Of a DNA stretch of 16,293 nt, positions 6,106 through 14,423 are shown piece by piece. The position numbers were made by a program, and so were the translations under genes. The stretch comes from Acidimicrobiia bacterium. Its GTDB lineage: Bacteria; Actinomycetota; Acidimicrobiia; IMCC26256; JAENVU01. The DNA lies in contig JADGON010000052.1 in NCBI GenBank assembly GCA_017882945.1, forward strand, positions 1 to 16,293, given 5' to 3'. The notes beneath the pieces are model-generated. The model ran no database searches. It worked only from the letters and a program-made list of their open reading frames with translations, and had not been told where the DNA came from. Every line of letters starts with the position of its first letter. The stretch's first letter is position 1.

Positions 6106-7137
6106 TCAGCGCTGCGGCGGGTTGGCGAGTGCGTGCTGCTTGAAGAACGACAGGATCATGTCGCTCGCGTCGATCTCGGTGTTGGCGAGCGAGATGGTGT
6201 CGGCGAAGTCCTCGGGGGTGAGCCCGAGCGCGACCATCAGCGGGAAGGGTTGCCCGGTCGTCTTGCCCGAGAAGTAGTCGATGAGCTGCTGGCGCCCGAG
6301 ACCGAGCGGGTGGCCGGGCCAGGTGTGACCGTTGTGATGCACGCGGTACAGCACGACGGGTGCCTTGCAGCCGGAGTACGCCAGCCGCTCGACCGTCGGC
6401 TTGTACTGCTTCTCGGTCGGAGCACCGACACAGGCGTCACGCTTGGCCCAGCCGGCGCCCCACTTCTCGAACGGGACCTGACCCGATCGTCCCCCACCGC
6501 CGTACGGCAGCAGGTGGTCCTCGACGCCGTGGAACGACATCACGGGAACCGGTCGGGAGGGCGTGCACGGCACCTTCGGCAGGTAGGCCGAGACCGGCGC
6601 CGCGGCGGCGATCCGATCCGACATGTTGCACGCGAGCAGATCAGTCATCGCGCCGCCGTAGGACAGACCCGTCGCGTACACGCGGGTCTGGTCGACGCAG
6701 GCGTGTTGCTCCAGGTTGTTCAAGATCGCAGTGACGTACGGGATCTCACCGTTCCCCTTCAGGTCCCAGGCCGCGCCGAGCGAACCCAGCGTGCCACCCG
6801 CCTGCGGGTACACGACGATGAAGTTGTCCTTGTCGCTTCTCGTTTCGAAGCCGTCGGTGCTCCGCTGCTGGTCCGCGTTCGAACCGAGGCCGTGGAACGA
6901 CAGGACGACCGGCACGGCGGACTTCCCGTCCCAGCGAGCAGGGAGGTGCACGAGCGCGTAGCGAGGCGTGCCGCCGACGGTCAGATCGATGCGCTGGAGA
7001 TCGCGCTGCGTCGCCACCGCGCAGCGCGGCACGGTCGTCGTGGAGGACGCAGCTGGAGCGGCGGCGTGGCTGGTGCCACTGCTCGAGCACGCGCACAAAA
7101 CGCCGGCGAGGGTCAGCAGCGCCACCATTCGTCGCAT
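6106..7137 (-). CDS. LpqC / PHB-depolymerase-like lipoprotein esterase (CE1-type)
   Basis: A 343-aa exported alpha/beta hydrolase of the polyhydroxybutyrate depolymerase / feruloyl esterase type, resembling mycobacterial LpqC. The signal MRRMVALLTLAGVLCAC ends in a lipobox with Cys17, followed by a Ser/Thr/Ala linker to about residue 36. Seen: oxyanion region SFHGLGSNAD (80-89), nucleophile Ser159 in GLSYGG, Asp207 in FHGVEDHLLP, and His271 in HHNGHTWPG. Several Cys residues (39, 147, 170, 191, 236, 257) suit an extracytoplasmic fold with disulfides. The ATG at 7137 gives the best signal peptide; an in-frame GTG at 7146 would add three residues. TAGGGT just upstream can be read as a -10 (leaderless) or as a Shine-Dalgarno. 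It converges with the carboxyltransferase gene, 4 nt apart. Likely substrate: ester bonds in polyesters, plant polymers or lipids; the exact one is unknown. Confidence 0.9.
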   Translation of the reverse strand: MRRMVALLTLAGVLCACSSSGTSHAAAPAASSTTTVPRCAVATQRDLQRIDLTVGGTPRYALVHLPARWDGKSAVPVVLSFHGLGSNADQQRSTDGFETRSDKDNFIVVYPQAGGTLGSLGAAWDLKGNGEIPYVTAILNNLEQHACVDQTRVYATGLSYGGAMTDLLACNMSDRIAAAAPVSAYLPKVPCTPSRPVPVMSFHGVEDHLLPYGGGGRSGQVPFEKWGAGWAKRDACVGAPTEKQYKPTVERLAYSGCKAPVVLYRVHHNGHTWPGHPLGLGRQQLIDYFSGKTTGQPFPLMVALGLTPEDFADTISLANTEIDASDMILSFFKQHALANPPQR

Positions 7138-7189
7138 TTCGGTCACCCTAGAGCCGCCGACCGGGGCTTCGCTCGGTCATGATGCACCG
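7138..7189. promoter_or_regulatory. Compact divergent promoter gap
   Basis: Only 52 bp separate two divergent starts, so the two promoters must overlap back to back. Leftward, TAGGGT (7150-7145) ends 7 nt before the ATG at 7137. Rightward, CATGAT (7178-7183) ends 6 nt before the ATG at 7190, which has no Shine-Dalgarno. Both arrangements fit leaderless transcripts of the actinobacterial TANNNT type. No clear -35 elements are visible, and the AGGG on the leftward side could instead be a ribosome binding site. Confidence 0.35.
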
Positions 7190-7960
7190 ATGCCCAAGCG
7201 AGACGAGCAAGCAGTGATGCCCGGAGCGGAGCCGGTCTCCATCGGCGGTGGCCCGAACGGCGTGCTGGTGGTGCACGGCTTCTCCGGCACCCCGCAATCG
7301 ATGCTCGGCCTGGCCCAAGCGTTCGGATCGGCCGGCTTCGCCGTCGAGCTCCCCCGGCTTCCGGGGCACGGCACGTCCGTCGACGACCTCGCCACCACGA
7401 CCTTCGGGGACTGGTCGGAGGCCGTCGAACGTGCCTACGAGGAGCTCGCGGCGCGCTGCCAACGCGTGGTCGTGGCCGGACTCTCGATGGGTGCCACGCT
7501 CGCGGCCGGGCTCGCGGTGCGCCATCCCGAGATCGCCGGACTCGTCGTGATCAACGGCGCCTTCGCTCCGCTCGGCCCTGCAGTGCGCGATGGTCTCGAG
7601 CAAGCGATCGCGGCCGGCGTCGCGCGCATCCCGGGGCCGGGCAACGACGTCGCCGACCCGAACGAGACGGAGCTCGCCTACGCCGAGGTCCCTCCCCCGG
7701 CACTGCTCTCGCTCCTCCTCGCGCTCGACGTGCTTCAGGAGGAGCTCTCGTCGATCCGCTGCCCGGCGCTCGTCATCACGAGCGACCAGGATCACGTCGT
7801 TCCTCCTGCGTCGAGCGAGCACTTCGCGGCAAGCATCGGTGGACCCGTCGAGCAGATGCGCCTCGTTCGGAGCTTCCACGTGGCGACGCTCGACTACGAA
7901 CGAGCCGACCTCGAAGCGCGCGCGGTGGCGTTCGCGACGCGCGTGACCGGAGATCGCTGA
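7190..7960 (+). CDS. Cytoplasmic alpha/beta hydrolase, Est30 / monoacylglycerol-lipase-like carboxylesterase
   Basis: A 256-aa single-domain hydrolase close to thermostable carboxylesterase Est30 and bacterial monoacylglycerol lipases. Seen: oxyanion motif VVHGFSGTP (27-35), LPGHGTS (57-63), nucleophile Ser99 in GLSMG, catalytic Asp201 in TSDQDHVVPP and His230 in SFHVATLDYE, a typical C-terminal pattern of the group. A cap with small hydrophobic residues lies at about 125-185. There is no signal sequence, so it should act in the cytoplasm on short or monoacyl esters. The ATG at 7190 is chosen because the upstream frame crosses the divergent lipoprotein gene; an ATG at 7217 is possible. It converges on the GH38 gene with 14 nt between stops. 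Together with the neighbouring LpqC-like esterase it could handle products of an extracellular ester hydrolysis, but that is inference. Confidence 0.88.
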   Translation: MPKRDEQAVMPGAEPVSIGGGPNGVLVVHGFSGTPQSMLGLAQAFGSAGFAVELPRLPGHGTSVDDLATTTFGDWSEAVERAYEELAARCQRVVVAGLSMGATLAAGLAVRHPEIAGLVVINGAFAPLGPAVRDGLEQAIAAGVARIPGPGNDVADPNETELAYAEVPPPALLSLLLALDVLQEELSSIRCPALVITSDQDHVVPPASSEHFAASIGGPVEQMRLVRSFHVATLDYERADLEARAVAFATRVTGDR

Positions 7961-7974
7961 GCCCACCGAGCCGG

Positions 7975-10530
7975 CTACCGCGCGAGCACCCGGATCGTGC
8001 GGAGCCGGTGAGGCTCGACGGTGAGCGTGACAGCCCCGTCGGCGACCGGGAGTGAGCTGTCGTCGGTTGCCGTCTCGTCGAGGTTGGCGTCGGACACGTC
8101 GGTGACGGGGAGGCCGAAGCGCAGGGTGGCGCGGCTCGGGGTGTCGGCGGGATTCAGGATGCGCACGATGTACCCGTTTCCATCCTCCGCGGGCTTGAGC
8201 GCAGAGAGCACGACTGGTCCGTCCAACCCGAAGAGCGGCGTGCCGGGCGGCACCAGCGGGTGTTCGCCCGTCGGTACGGCTCGGAGGCCGAGCTCCGTGC
8301 TCCGGACCACCGCGGGGTCCGTCTCGCCGGCGAAGAGCGAGAATTGGGCCGTCAACGGCCCGGGACACTGGGCCCGCGGCGTTGCGAGCCCGGGACCCGC
8401 GGGGACCGGTCGCGACCGCAGGTCCATGCGGGCGAGGTTCCCGACCGCGCGGAGCAGCGTCACCGCGATCGTCCCGGACGGCGTGACCTCGGCTTCGGTG
8501 AGCCCGGGCGCGGCCACGGTGAGGCCGTGCGCGGACACCCAGCCCTGCTGAGGAAAGGTCGTGGGCGCCCGATGTTGCCAACCGTGATCGTCGGGCGGTT
8601 CCGTCGTGCGCCGCGCGGTATCGAACGTCGTCGCGGCACGGAACTTCACGACGGGCGCGCCCGTGGGAAAGAGGATCCGGAGCCGGTGGTCGCGGACGCC
8701 GTTGTCGAACCGCACGGTGAGATCCACCCGGTCGACGCCGGGCGAGAGGCGCGCCGTGGTCACGAGCGAGCACGCGACGGTGGCGTCGGCGCGCGAACGT
8801 CGATCGGCTGCGAGCTCCATCGGCAGATCGAAGGTCCGCGTGACGACGAGCTCGGCCACACCCGTCGGCGCCCTCCGGCGGACGACGTCGACCCGCGACG
8901 CGAGCGTGATCGGAGCATCGTCGGGCAGCCCGTCGAAGTCGTAGGTGTCCCCGCAATCAGCAAGGTCTTCGACCCCGACCAGGTGCTCCCAGCGATGCGC
9001 GCCCAGCTGCACCGAAAGCGTGCCGTCGTCGTTGGCTCCGACCGTGGCGTCCCCCACGGTGATCGTGGGACCTTCGTCGACGACGTCGGGCGCGGCGCCG
9101 GCTGGGGCGAGGTGCACGCGGCGCCATCCGAAGGCAGGGATCTCGTCGACGACGAACTCCAGATCCCACGGGTCGATCTCGGGAAGCAGCCGGAATCGGC
9201 TCGTGTCCTCCGACGGCACCACACGCGCGGGTCGGCCGTCGACGGTGAAGCCTTGCCGCATCAGGCTCGCGACCGCGAGCGGGTGGATGTCGGCGTTGTC
9301 GTCGGTGACCAGAAACGTCGGCACGCCGTCGAGCGGGAAGCGGACGACGTCCGTCCGGGGGAAGGGCGACGGGTTGAAGACTGCAAGGTCGATCTCGTCG
9401 GTCCACGGCATCCGCCGGTCCGTCGGCAGGCCGGCGATCCGCTCCAGCAGCCGGGCGGTCGTCTCGCGCGCGAGCTCGATCGCGTTCGCGTAGCGCGGTT
9501 CCATCTGGAGATGCACCGCGTCAGCCGAGCACCCGCCGATGGAATCGTGCGCCTGATTGACGAGAAGCTCGCGCCAGGCGACTCGCAGCGCAGGTTGCTC
9601 GTCCGGGAGGCCGAGCGCGCGACCGAAGGCCGCCCACGGCTCGGCCCAGCCGACGAGCGCGGCCTCGGTGGCGCGGTCGGCGAGCTTGAGGTGCATTCGA
9701 GATGACCAGACGCCAGGCAGCAGGTTCGCGACGCGACCGCCGACGAGCTCACCACGGTGCTCGCCCGGACCGGCTTCGAGCCCGTCGACGAAGTCGTCGA
9801 ACAAGCCGCGGCGCACCGTCCAACCGGTTGCCTCCGCCAACGCCGCGGCGACCAGCGCGGTGTGCGGATCCGGTGGCGCGTGGTCGACGCCGTTCATCAA
9901 CAGGATCCGCTCACCACCGGCTTTGGCCAGCCCATTCCCGACGCGGGTGAGCCGCGCGACGGCTTCGTCGATGTCGGTCGGGAGGAACGCCGCGCCGAAG
10001 TACCCCGCGCCGAGGTGGTGGGCCCGAATCGACGTGCCGTCCGCGCCGATCCAGCGGTAGGTCGCCGGCAGCTGGTCGATCTCGTTGCCGTTGCCGCGCC
10101 AGTACACGAATCCATCCAGCCCGAACCCGGCGAAGAGCTGCGGGAACTGCGCGGGATGACCGAACGAGTCCGGCGTGTAGGCCACTCGGGACACCGGACC
10201 GAACGCACTCGCGACCCGTCGTCCCGCGAGCAGGTTCCGGACGTGGCTCTCCCCGGACGGGAGCAGGGAATCGGGCTGCACGTACCAAGGACCGATCCCG
10301 ACGCGTCCGGTCCGGCACGCAGCTTCGAGGTCGCCGCGACGGTCAGGCCTGATCTCGAGGTAGTCCTCCAGGACGACGGCCTGGCCGTCGAGCGCGAATC
10401 GCCAGCCCCCGTCCTGATCGAGCAGCTCGAGCACCCGATCGATCGTGTCCACCAACCGCGCCCGGAACGCTTGGAACGTCCGGTACCACTCGCGATCCCA
10501 GTGCGTGTGCGACACCATGACGCAGTCCAT
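7975..10530 (-). CDS. GH38 alpha-mannosidase, MngB-like
   Basis: An 851-aa retaining, zinc-dependent alpha-mannosidase of family GH38; its N-terminal blocks resemble mannosylglycerate hydrolase MngB, including HWDREWY, LDGQAVVLEDY and IGPWYVQPDSLL. Seen: metal ligands His10 and Asp12 in SHTHWD, predicted nucleophile Asp121 in TPDSFGHPAQFP, MNGVDHAPPD (212-221), and His328/Asp329 in NQAHDSIGG, which supplies the third and fourth metal contacts in the family. The remaining 400 residues fit the C-terminal beta domains. No signal peptide is present, so it should be cytoplasmic and act on imported or internal mannosides. The ATG at 10530 has GAGAGG 8 nt upstream. It follows the molybdoenzyme by 44 nt on the same strand and is probably co-transcribed with it. 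Which mannoside it cleaves (mannosylglycerate, mannosylated lipid, oligosaccharide) is not decided by sequence. Confidence 0.92.
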   Translation of the reverse strand: MDCVMVSHTHWDREWYRTFQAFRARLVDTIDRVLELLDQDGGWRFALDGQAVVLEDYLEIRPDRRGDLEAACRTGRVGIGPWYVQPDSLLPSGESHVRNLLAGRRVASAFGPVSRVAYTPDSFGHPAQFPQLFAGFGLDGFVYWRGNGNEIDQLPATYRWIGADGTSIRAHHLGAGYFGAAFLPTDIDEAVARLTRVGNGLAKAGGERILLMNGVDHAPPDPHTALVAAALAEATGWTVRRGLFDDFVDGLEAGPGEHRGELVGGRVANLLPGVWSSRMHLKLADRATEAALVGWAEPWAAFGRALGLPDEQPALRVAWRELLVNQAHDSIGGCSADAVHLQMEPRYANAIELARETTARLLERIAGLPTDRRMPWTDEIDLAVFNPSPFPRTDVVRFPLDGVPTFLVTDDNADIHPLAVASLMRQGFTVDGRPARVVPSEDTSRFRLLPEIDPWDLEFVVDEIPAFGWRRVHLAPAGAAPDVVDEGPTITVGDATVGANDDGTLSVQLGAHRWEHLVGVEDLADCGDTYDFDGLPDDAPITLASRVDVVRRRAPTGVAELVVTRTFDLPMELAADRRSRADATVACSLVTTARLSPGVDRVDLTVRFDNGVRDHRLRILFPTGAPVVKFRAATTFDTARRTTEPPDDHGWQHRAPTTFPQQGWVSAHGLTVAAPGLTEAEVTPSGTIAVTLLRAVGNLARMDLRSRPVPAGPGLATPRAQCPGPLTAQFSLFAGETDPAVVRSTELGLRAVPTGEHPLVPPGTPLFGLDGPVVLSALKPAEDGNGYIVRILNPADTPSRATLRFGLPVTDVSDANLDETATDDSSLPVADGAVTLTVEPHRLRTIRVLAR

Positions 10531-10574
10531 CGACGCAGCCTCTCAGAATCGAACTTGGATGTGCCGAAGGGGAC

Positions 10575-12809
10575 CTATGGGATGGGGACCGGGCTGATCG
10601 TCACCGGAATGCCGTTGACCGCGGCGTTGCCCGAGATCACGTCGACGAAGGTGCCGGGCGCGAGCACGTTGGTGTTGACGCCCGCGTGATCGTTGGCGAC
10701 CGAGAGACGGGTCCCGGGCAGGTTGTGGCCCCAGCCGTGCGGGAGCGAGACCACGCCCGGACGGATGTCGTCGGTGACTTCGGCAGGAACGTCGACGGTT
10801 CCAGCATCGGACGTGACGCGCGTGAGCGCGCCGTCGCGCACACCATGACGCGCCGCGTCGTCGGGATGCACCGTGAGGGTGCAGCGGTCCTTCCCTTTCA
10901 CCAGGACGTTGACGTTGTGCATCCATGAGTTGTTCGAGCGGAGGTGGCGCCGGCTGACGAGCACGAGGTCGTCAGCGGGACGATCGAGCCGCGCCGCGAG
11001 GCGGGGCAGGTCGTCGGTGATGTAGCGCGGGGCGAGGCGGACCTTGCCCTCCGCGGTGGTCAGGACTTCGGCGAGGCACGGCTCGTTCGGACCGAGAGCG
11101 ATGCCGTGCGGCTCGGCCTTCAACCGGTCCAGGTTGAGCCCGCCGGGCTGCTCGCCGTAGCGGTCGCCGAACGGTCCGGTGCGGAGCGTGAGGTCGAGCA
11201 TGCGCTCCGGGCCGCCGTGGTCGTAGTGCTCGCGGATCGTCGGCCCGTCGAAGCCTCTCGTGCCGGCGAGCACGTCGAAGAATCCGTCGTCGATGGCCGC
11301 AACGTCGACCTCCGCCGCGTTCTCCCCGAGACACGCGCCGGCGAGCCGGATCAGGATCTCCCACTCGTGGGGCCTGCCGTCCTCGGGCGGGAAGATCGCG
11401 GGCGAGAAGTTGGCCGCGCTGCCGACCGCGAAGTTCCAGATGAGGTCGTCGTGGTGGGGCTGCTCCAGCGGAGAGAGGCCGGGGAGGATGACGTCGGCGT
11501 GTCGAGTGGTCTCATTCAGCCAGTTGTCGACGCTGATCATGCAGTCGAGCCCGGAGAGTGCCGCGTCGAGGCGGTCGCCGCCGGGTGTGGAGAGGACCGG
11601 GTTCCCGGCGACGGTGAACAGCGCTCGGATCTGGCCCGCGCCCGGAGTCGCGATCTCCTCGGCAAGGCACGAGACCGGCACGTGCCCCAGCACCTCGGGG
11701 GCACCCCGCACGCGGGTCTTCCATCGTCCGAAGTTCTCCGCGCCGCCCTCGAGTCCCGGCATCGGGAGATCGGTGACCGACCACACCGCAGGACGCGGGA
11801 ACATGAGTCCGCCGACCGTGTCGAGATGACCGGTGAGCGCGTTCACGACGTCGACGAGCCAGCTCGCGAGCGTGCCGAACTCCTGGTTGCACAAGCCGAT
11901 GCGGCCGTAGACCACGGCCCGTTCGGTGGTGGCGAGATCACGGGCGAGCGCGCGGATGCGATCGGCACTGATGCCGGTCACCGGTGCGACGCGCTCGGGC
12001 GTCCATGCGGCGACGAGCTCCTCGATCCGGTCGACGCCGTCGAGGAGATCGGCGATGTGTCCGAGCCGCACGAGCCCGTCGGCGACGACGACGTTCGCGA
12101 TCGCGAGAAGCAGCGCGGCGTCGGTGCCCGGCGTGATCGGCATCCACTCGTCGGCGCGCGCCGCGGTGCCGGTGCGGCGCGGATCGACGACGACCACCTT
12201 GCCACCTCGAGCGCGGATGGCGTCGATCTCCCCCATGACGTCGGGGCACGCGAGCAGTGAGCCCTGCGAGGCATGCGGGTTCGCGCCCATGACGACGAGC
12301 AGGTCGGTGCGCTGGATGTCCGGCACGGGGATCTTCCACATGCCGCCGTACATGAGATGCGAGCTCACGTTCTTCGGCCACTGGTCGACCGTCCCGGCGG
12401 AGTAGATCATCGGGATGCCCGACATGCCGATCAGGATCCCGATGTACCGCCCGAGGCTGAAGTTGTGCGCGAGCGGGTTGCCCACGTACGCGGTGACGGC
12501 CTCGATGCCATGCTCTTCGATGACCGGCGCGAGCAGATCGGAGCAGCGGCGGAACGCCTCGTCCCAGCTCACCTCACGCCAGGTGTCACCCTCACGCACG
12601 ATCGGCTGCCGGAGCCGATCGGGATCGTGGTGCAGGTGGCCGAGCGTCGTGCCCTTGGGACAGAGATGCCCCTTGCTCCACGCGTCGTCCCGATCCGCCC
12701 GGATCAACCCGACCCGGTCGCCCTCGACGTGGATCTCGAGCCCGCACATCGCCTCGCACAGCGGACAGGTCCGAAGGTGAACGGCCCGCTCACTCGTCAC
12801 CGGAGTCAT
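10575..12809 (-). CDS. Molybdopterin (bis-MGD) oxidoreductase, formate-dehydrogenase-like, 4Fe-4S
   Basis: A 744-aa catalytic subunit of the DMSO-reductase superfamily. The N-terminal cluster motif is C15-X2-C18-X3-C22-X27-C50 followed by PKG, as in the formate dehydrogenase branch. MGD-binding regions include VVMGANPHASQGS (about residues 180-192), VVVDPRRTGTA (about 211-221), VAGNPVLSTPGGD and the C-terminal molydopterin-dinucleotide-binding domain (from about 615) with RHLRSNNSWMHN, VSLPHGWGHN and NVLAPG. There is no Tat signal, so it is cytoplasmic. Aligning SAGTVDQWPKNVSSHLMYGG with the FDH-H active site puts Val148 at the selenocysteine position. The ATG at 12809 is preferred because TATCGT ends 7 nt before it; an in-frame GTG at 12818 would add three residues. 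The GH38 gene follows. Annotation as formate dehydrogenase would go beyond the evidence; the substrate is unknown. Confidence 0.88.
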   Translation of the reverse strand: MTPVTSERAVHLRTCPLCEAMCGLEIHVEGDRVGLIRADRDDAWSKGHLCPKGTTLGHLHHDPDRLRQPIVREGDTWREVSWDEAFRRCSDLLAPVIEEHGIEAVTAYVGNPLAHNFSLGRYIGILIGMSGIPMIYSAGTVDQWPKNVSSHLMYGGMWKIPVPDIQRTDLLVVMGANPHASQGSLLACPDVMGEIDAIRARGGKVVVVDPRRTGTAARADEWMPITPGTDAALLLAIANVVVADGLVRLGHIADLLDGVDRIEELVAAWTPERVAPVTGISADRIRALARDLATTERAVVYGRIGLCNQEFGTLASWLVDVVNALTGHLDTVGGLMFPRPAVWSVTDLPMPGLEGGAENFGRWKTRVRGAPEVLGHVPVSCLAEEIATPGAGQIRALFTVAGNPVLSTPGGDRLDAALSGLDCMISVDNWLNETTRHADVILPGLSPLEQPHHDDLIWNFAVGSAANFSPAIFPPEDGRPHEWEILIRLAGACLGENAAEVDVAAIDDGFFDVLAGTRGFDGPTIREHYDHGGPERMLDLTLRTGPFGDRYGEQPGGLNLDRLKAEPHGIALGPNEPCLAEVLTTAEGKVRLAPRYITDDLPRLAARLDRPADDLVLVSRRHLRSNNSWMHNVNVLVKGKDRCTLTVHPDDAARHGVRDGALTRVTSDAGTVDVPAEVTDDIRPGVVSLPHGWGHNLPGTRLSVANDHAGVNTNVLAPGTFVDVISGNAAVNGIPVTISPVPIP

Positions 12810-12887
12810 GCGGGCCACGATACGGGACGCGCCGATGGTGGCTCGCGGGAGTCACGGTCGCGACGCGCGTCACCCCGGGCCGGCCGG
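12810..12887 (-). promoter_or_regulatory. Intergenic promoter region of the molybdoenzyme gene
   Basis: This 78-bp gap follows the upstream GH5 stop (TAA). On the minus strand TATCGT (12822-12817) matches TANNNT and ends 7 nt before the ATG at 12809. No Shine-Dalgarno sequence precedes that ATG, which supports a leaderless transcript starting at the initiation codon. No -35 hexamer is evident. A GC-rich stretch with CCGGCCGG just after the GH5 stop has no U-run and is not a convincing terminator. Confidence 0.4.
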
Positions 12888-14405
12888 TTACTTCGGACTG
12901 ACCGCGAGGACGGAGTAGCTGCCGTCGACGCGCGCGGTGATGCGGAACCCGCCGGAGACGCGCCGGGCACCCACCGATGAGAGGTGCTGACCGGAGACGC
13001 GGGGGCGGCGAGCGCCCGGGTACCAGATCTCGAGGCTTCCGGACCGCGTCGCACGTCCCGACAACCGGAGGTTGCCTTTGCAACCGCTCTGGAGCGCGGT
13101 CAGCCGCCCGGGCGACGCCCGGGGGTACGGCCGCCAGACGCATGCCCATTGTGGGACGACGCCGCCGTTGTGGTCGCCCGGACATTCGTTGCGCTGGAAG
13201 TGGATCAGCGTCCGGTCGGGAGTCCCGCCGGGGTGGCCGATCGAATGAGGATCGCCGCAGGCCTGGCGCCACTGCCACCACGTGTCCCCCGAAGTGAGCA
13301 GCGAGTCCTCCTTCGCGGCGTAGCGCGCGAGCTTTGGTGCATTCGCGGACGGATCGCCGAACCAGCCGTACTCCCCCACCCACATCGGGCTGCGATAGCC
13401 CTTCGCCACCGACGCGTAGTAGTCGAACAGTCCCTCGATCGGAATGTTGCCGATCGATTCGCCGTAGTGGTGAGGCGCGAACACGATGTTCTTGTCGGCC
13501 GTGAACGTCGACGCGACGGGTACCCCGTAGATCGTCGGCTCGAAGAAGACGATGTGCGCGAACGCTGCCGGGCCCCTCTCGGCCTTCCGGATCGCGGCGA
13601 TCGACCTTCGGTAGTAGGTGGCGAGCACCACCTTGACCTGCTCGCCGTCGTTGTGACCGTGGTTCGGCTCGTTGAGCAGGTCGTATCCGGCGACCGCCGG
13701 ATCCCGGCGGAGCTCGTGGGCGATCCTCCCCCAGACTGCGGCGAGGTGATCCATGATGCCGTTGCGGTTGGCGTAGAAGCTGTCCCACGCGGCGATCACG
13801 GCGTCCGACGCCTCGCGCATGCCTGCGGAGCACGTGCCTGCGCCATCGGTCAGTGTCGCCCACTTCGGTGCGCCATCCCATCCGATGGCCGGGTCGCGAC
13901 CGTCGGGGCAGACGACCCCCGGCGGTGACGCGATGTACTTCCCCCACGCGTCCTGATGCATGTCGATCACCGAGTAGATCCCGCGTGCACTCGCCGCGTC
14001 GACCGCGCGATGGATCTGCCGGAGGTACCCGTCGTCGATCCGGCCCGGCGTGGGCTCGAGCTTCGACCAGCTCACGAGGAGGCGCACGACATCGAACCCG
14101 TGGCGCGCCATCTCGTCCCAGTCGCGCCCCCCGACCTTGACGACGGGTGGGAGCTTCGGGTTGTCCTGGTAGTAGTCACCGAGCGAGTTCAGGTTGACGC
14201 CGCGCAGGATCACCTGGCGACCATCGGCGTCGACGATCGCGGGCGCGTCGCCCCGGGTCGCGTGCAGGGCCGGGAGCTTCGTCGCAGAAACCGGCGATGA
14301 GCCCGACGCGCCGGCCGCCGACGGGCCCACTCCGACGCACGCGCCGACCGTGCCGACGGTGACGACCATCGCCAGCACCTGACGCAACCGCTTCCACACG
14401 AGCAA
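12888..14405 (-). CDS. Second secreted GH5 glycosidase (endoglycoceramidase/cellulase-like)
   Basis: A 505-aa exported retaining glycosidase, related in layout to the other GH5 protein of the window. The N-terminus has Lys/Arg, a hydrophobic stretch (9-25) and a possible lipobox VGAC with Cys23, or a Sec cleavage after about residue 34. The barrel spans about 55-400: VILRGVNL (65-72), EPTPGRID (117-124), DMHQDAWGKY (148-157), acid/base Glu246 in YDLLNEPNHG and nucleophile Glu345 in WVGEYGW. A beta-rich C-terminal domain follows from the shared RPYP motif. The start is TTG at 14405, 5 nt after AGGAG; GTG at 14399 is an alternative and lies 11 nt from it. It follows the sigma-factor gene after a GC-only hairpin. 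It likely cleaves a beta-linked glucan or glycolipid headgroup outside the cell; the substrate is inferred. Confidence 0.89.
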   Translation of the reverse strand: MLVWKRLRQVLAMVVTVGTVGACVGVGPSAAGASGSSPVSATKLPALHATRGDAPAIVDADGRQVILRGVNLNSLGDYYQDNPKLPPVVKVGGRDWDEMARHGFDVVRLLVSWSKLEPTPGRIDDGYLRQIHRAVDAASARGIYSVIDMHQDAWGKYIASPPGVVCPDGRDPAIGWDGAPKWATLTDGAGTCSAGMREASDAVIAAWDSFYANRNGIMDHLAAVWGRIAHELRRDPAVAGYDLLNEPNHGHNDGEQVKVVLATYYRRSIAAIRKAERGPAAFAHIVFFEPTIYGVPVASTFTADKNIVFAPHHYGESIGNIPIEGLFDYYASVAKGYRSPMWVGEYGWFGDPSANAPKLARYAAKEDSLLTSGDTWWQWRQACGDPHSIGHPGGTPDRTLIHFQRNECPGDHNGGVVPQWACVWRPYPRASPGRLTALQSGCKGNLRLSGRATRSGSLEIWYPGARRPRVSGQHLSSVGARRVSGGFRITARVDGSYSVLAVSPK

Positions 14406-14423
14406 GGGGACTCCTGACCACGC

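Noticed and set aside
8260..9705. 481-codon open frame antisense to the GH38 gene
   Set aside because: The GH38 frame has catalytic motifs along its length; the antisense product is Arg/Glu/His-rich and featureless.
10531..10574. Independent promoter for the GH38 gene
   Set aside because: The 44-nt gap has a ribosome site but no convincing -35/-10 pair; co-transcription with the molybdoenzyme is simpler.
10944..12260. 438-codon open frame antisense to the molybdoenzyme
   Set aside because: Same third-position GC effect; no recognisable domain, signal or ribosome site.
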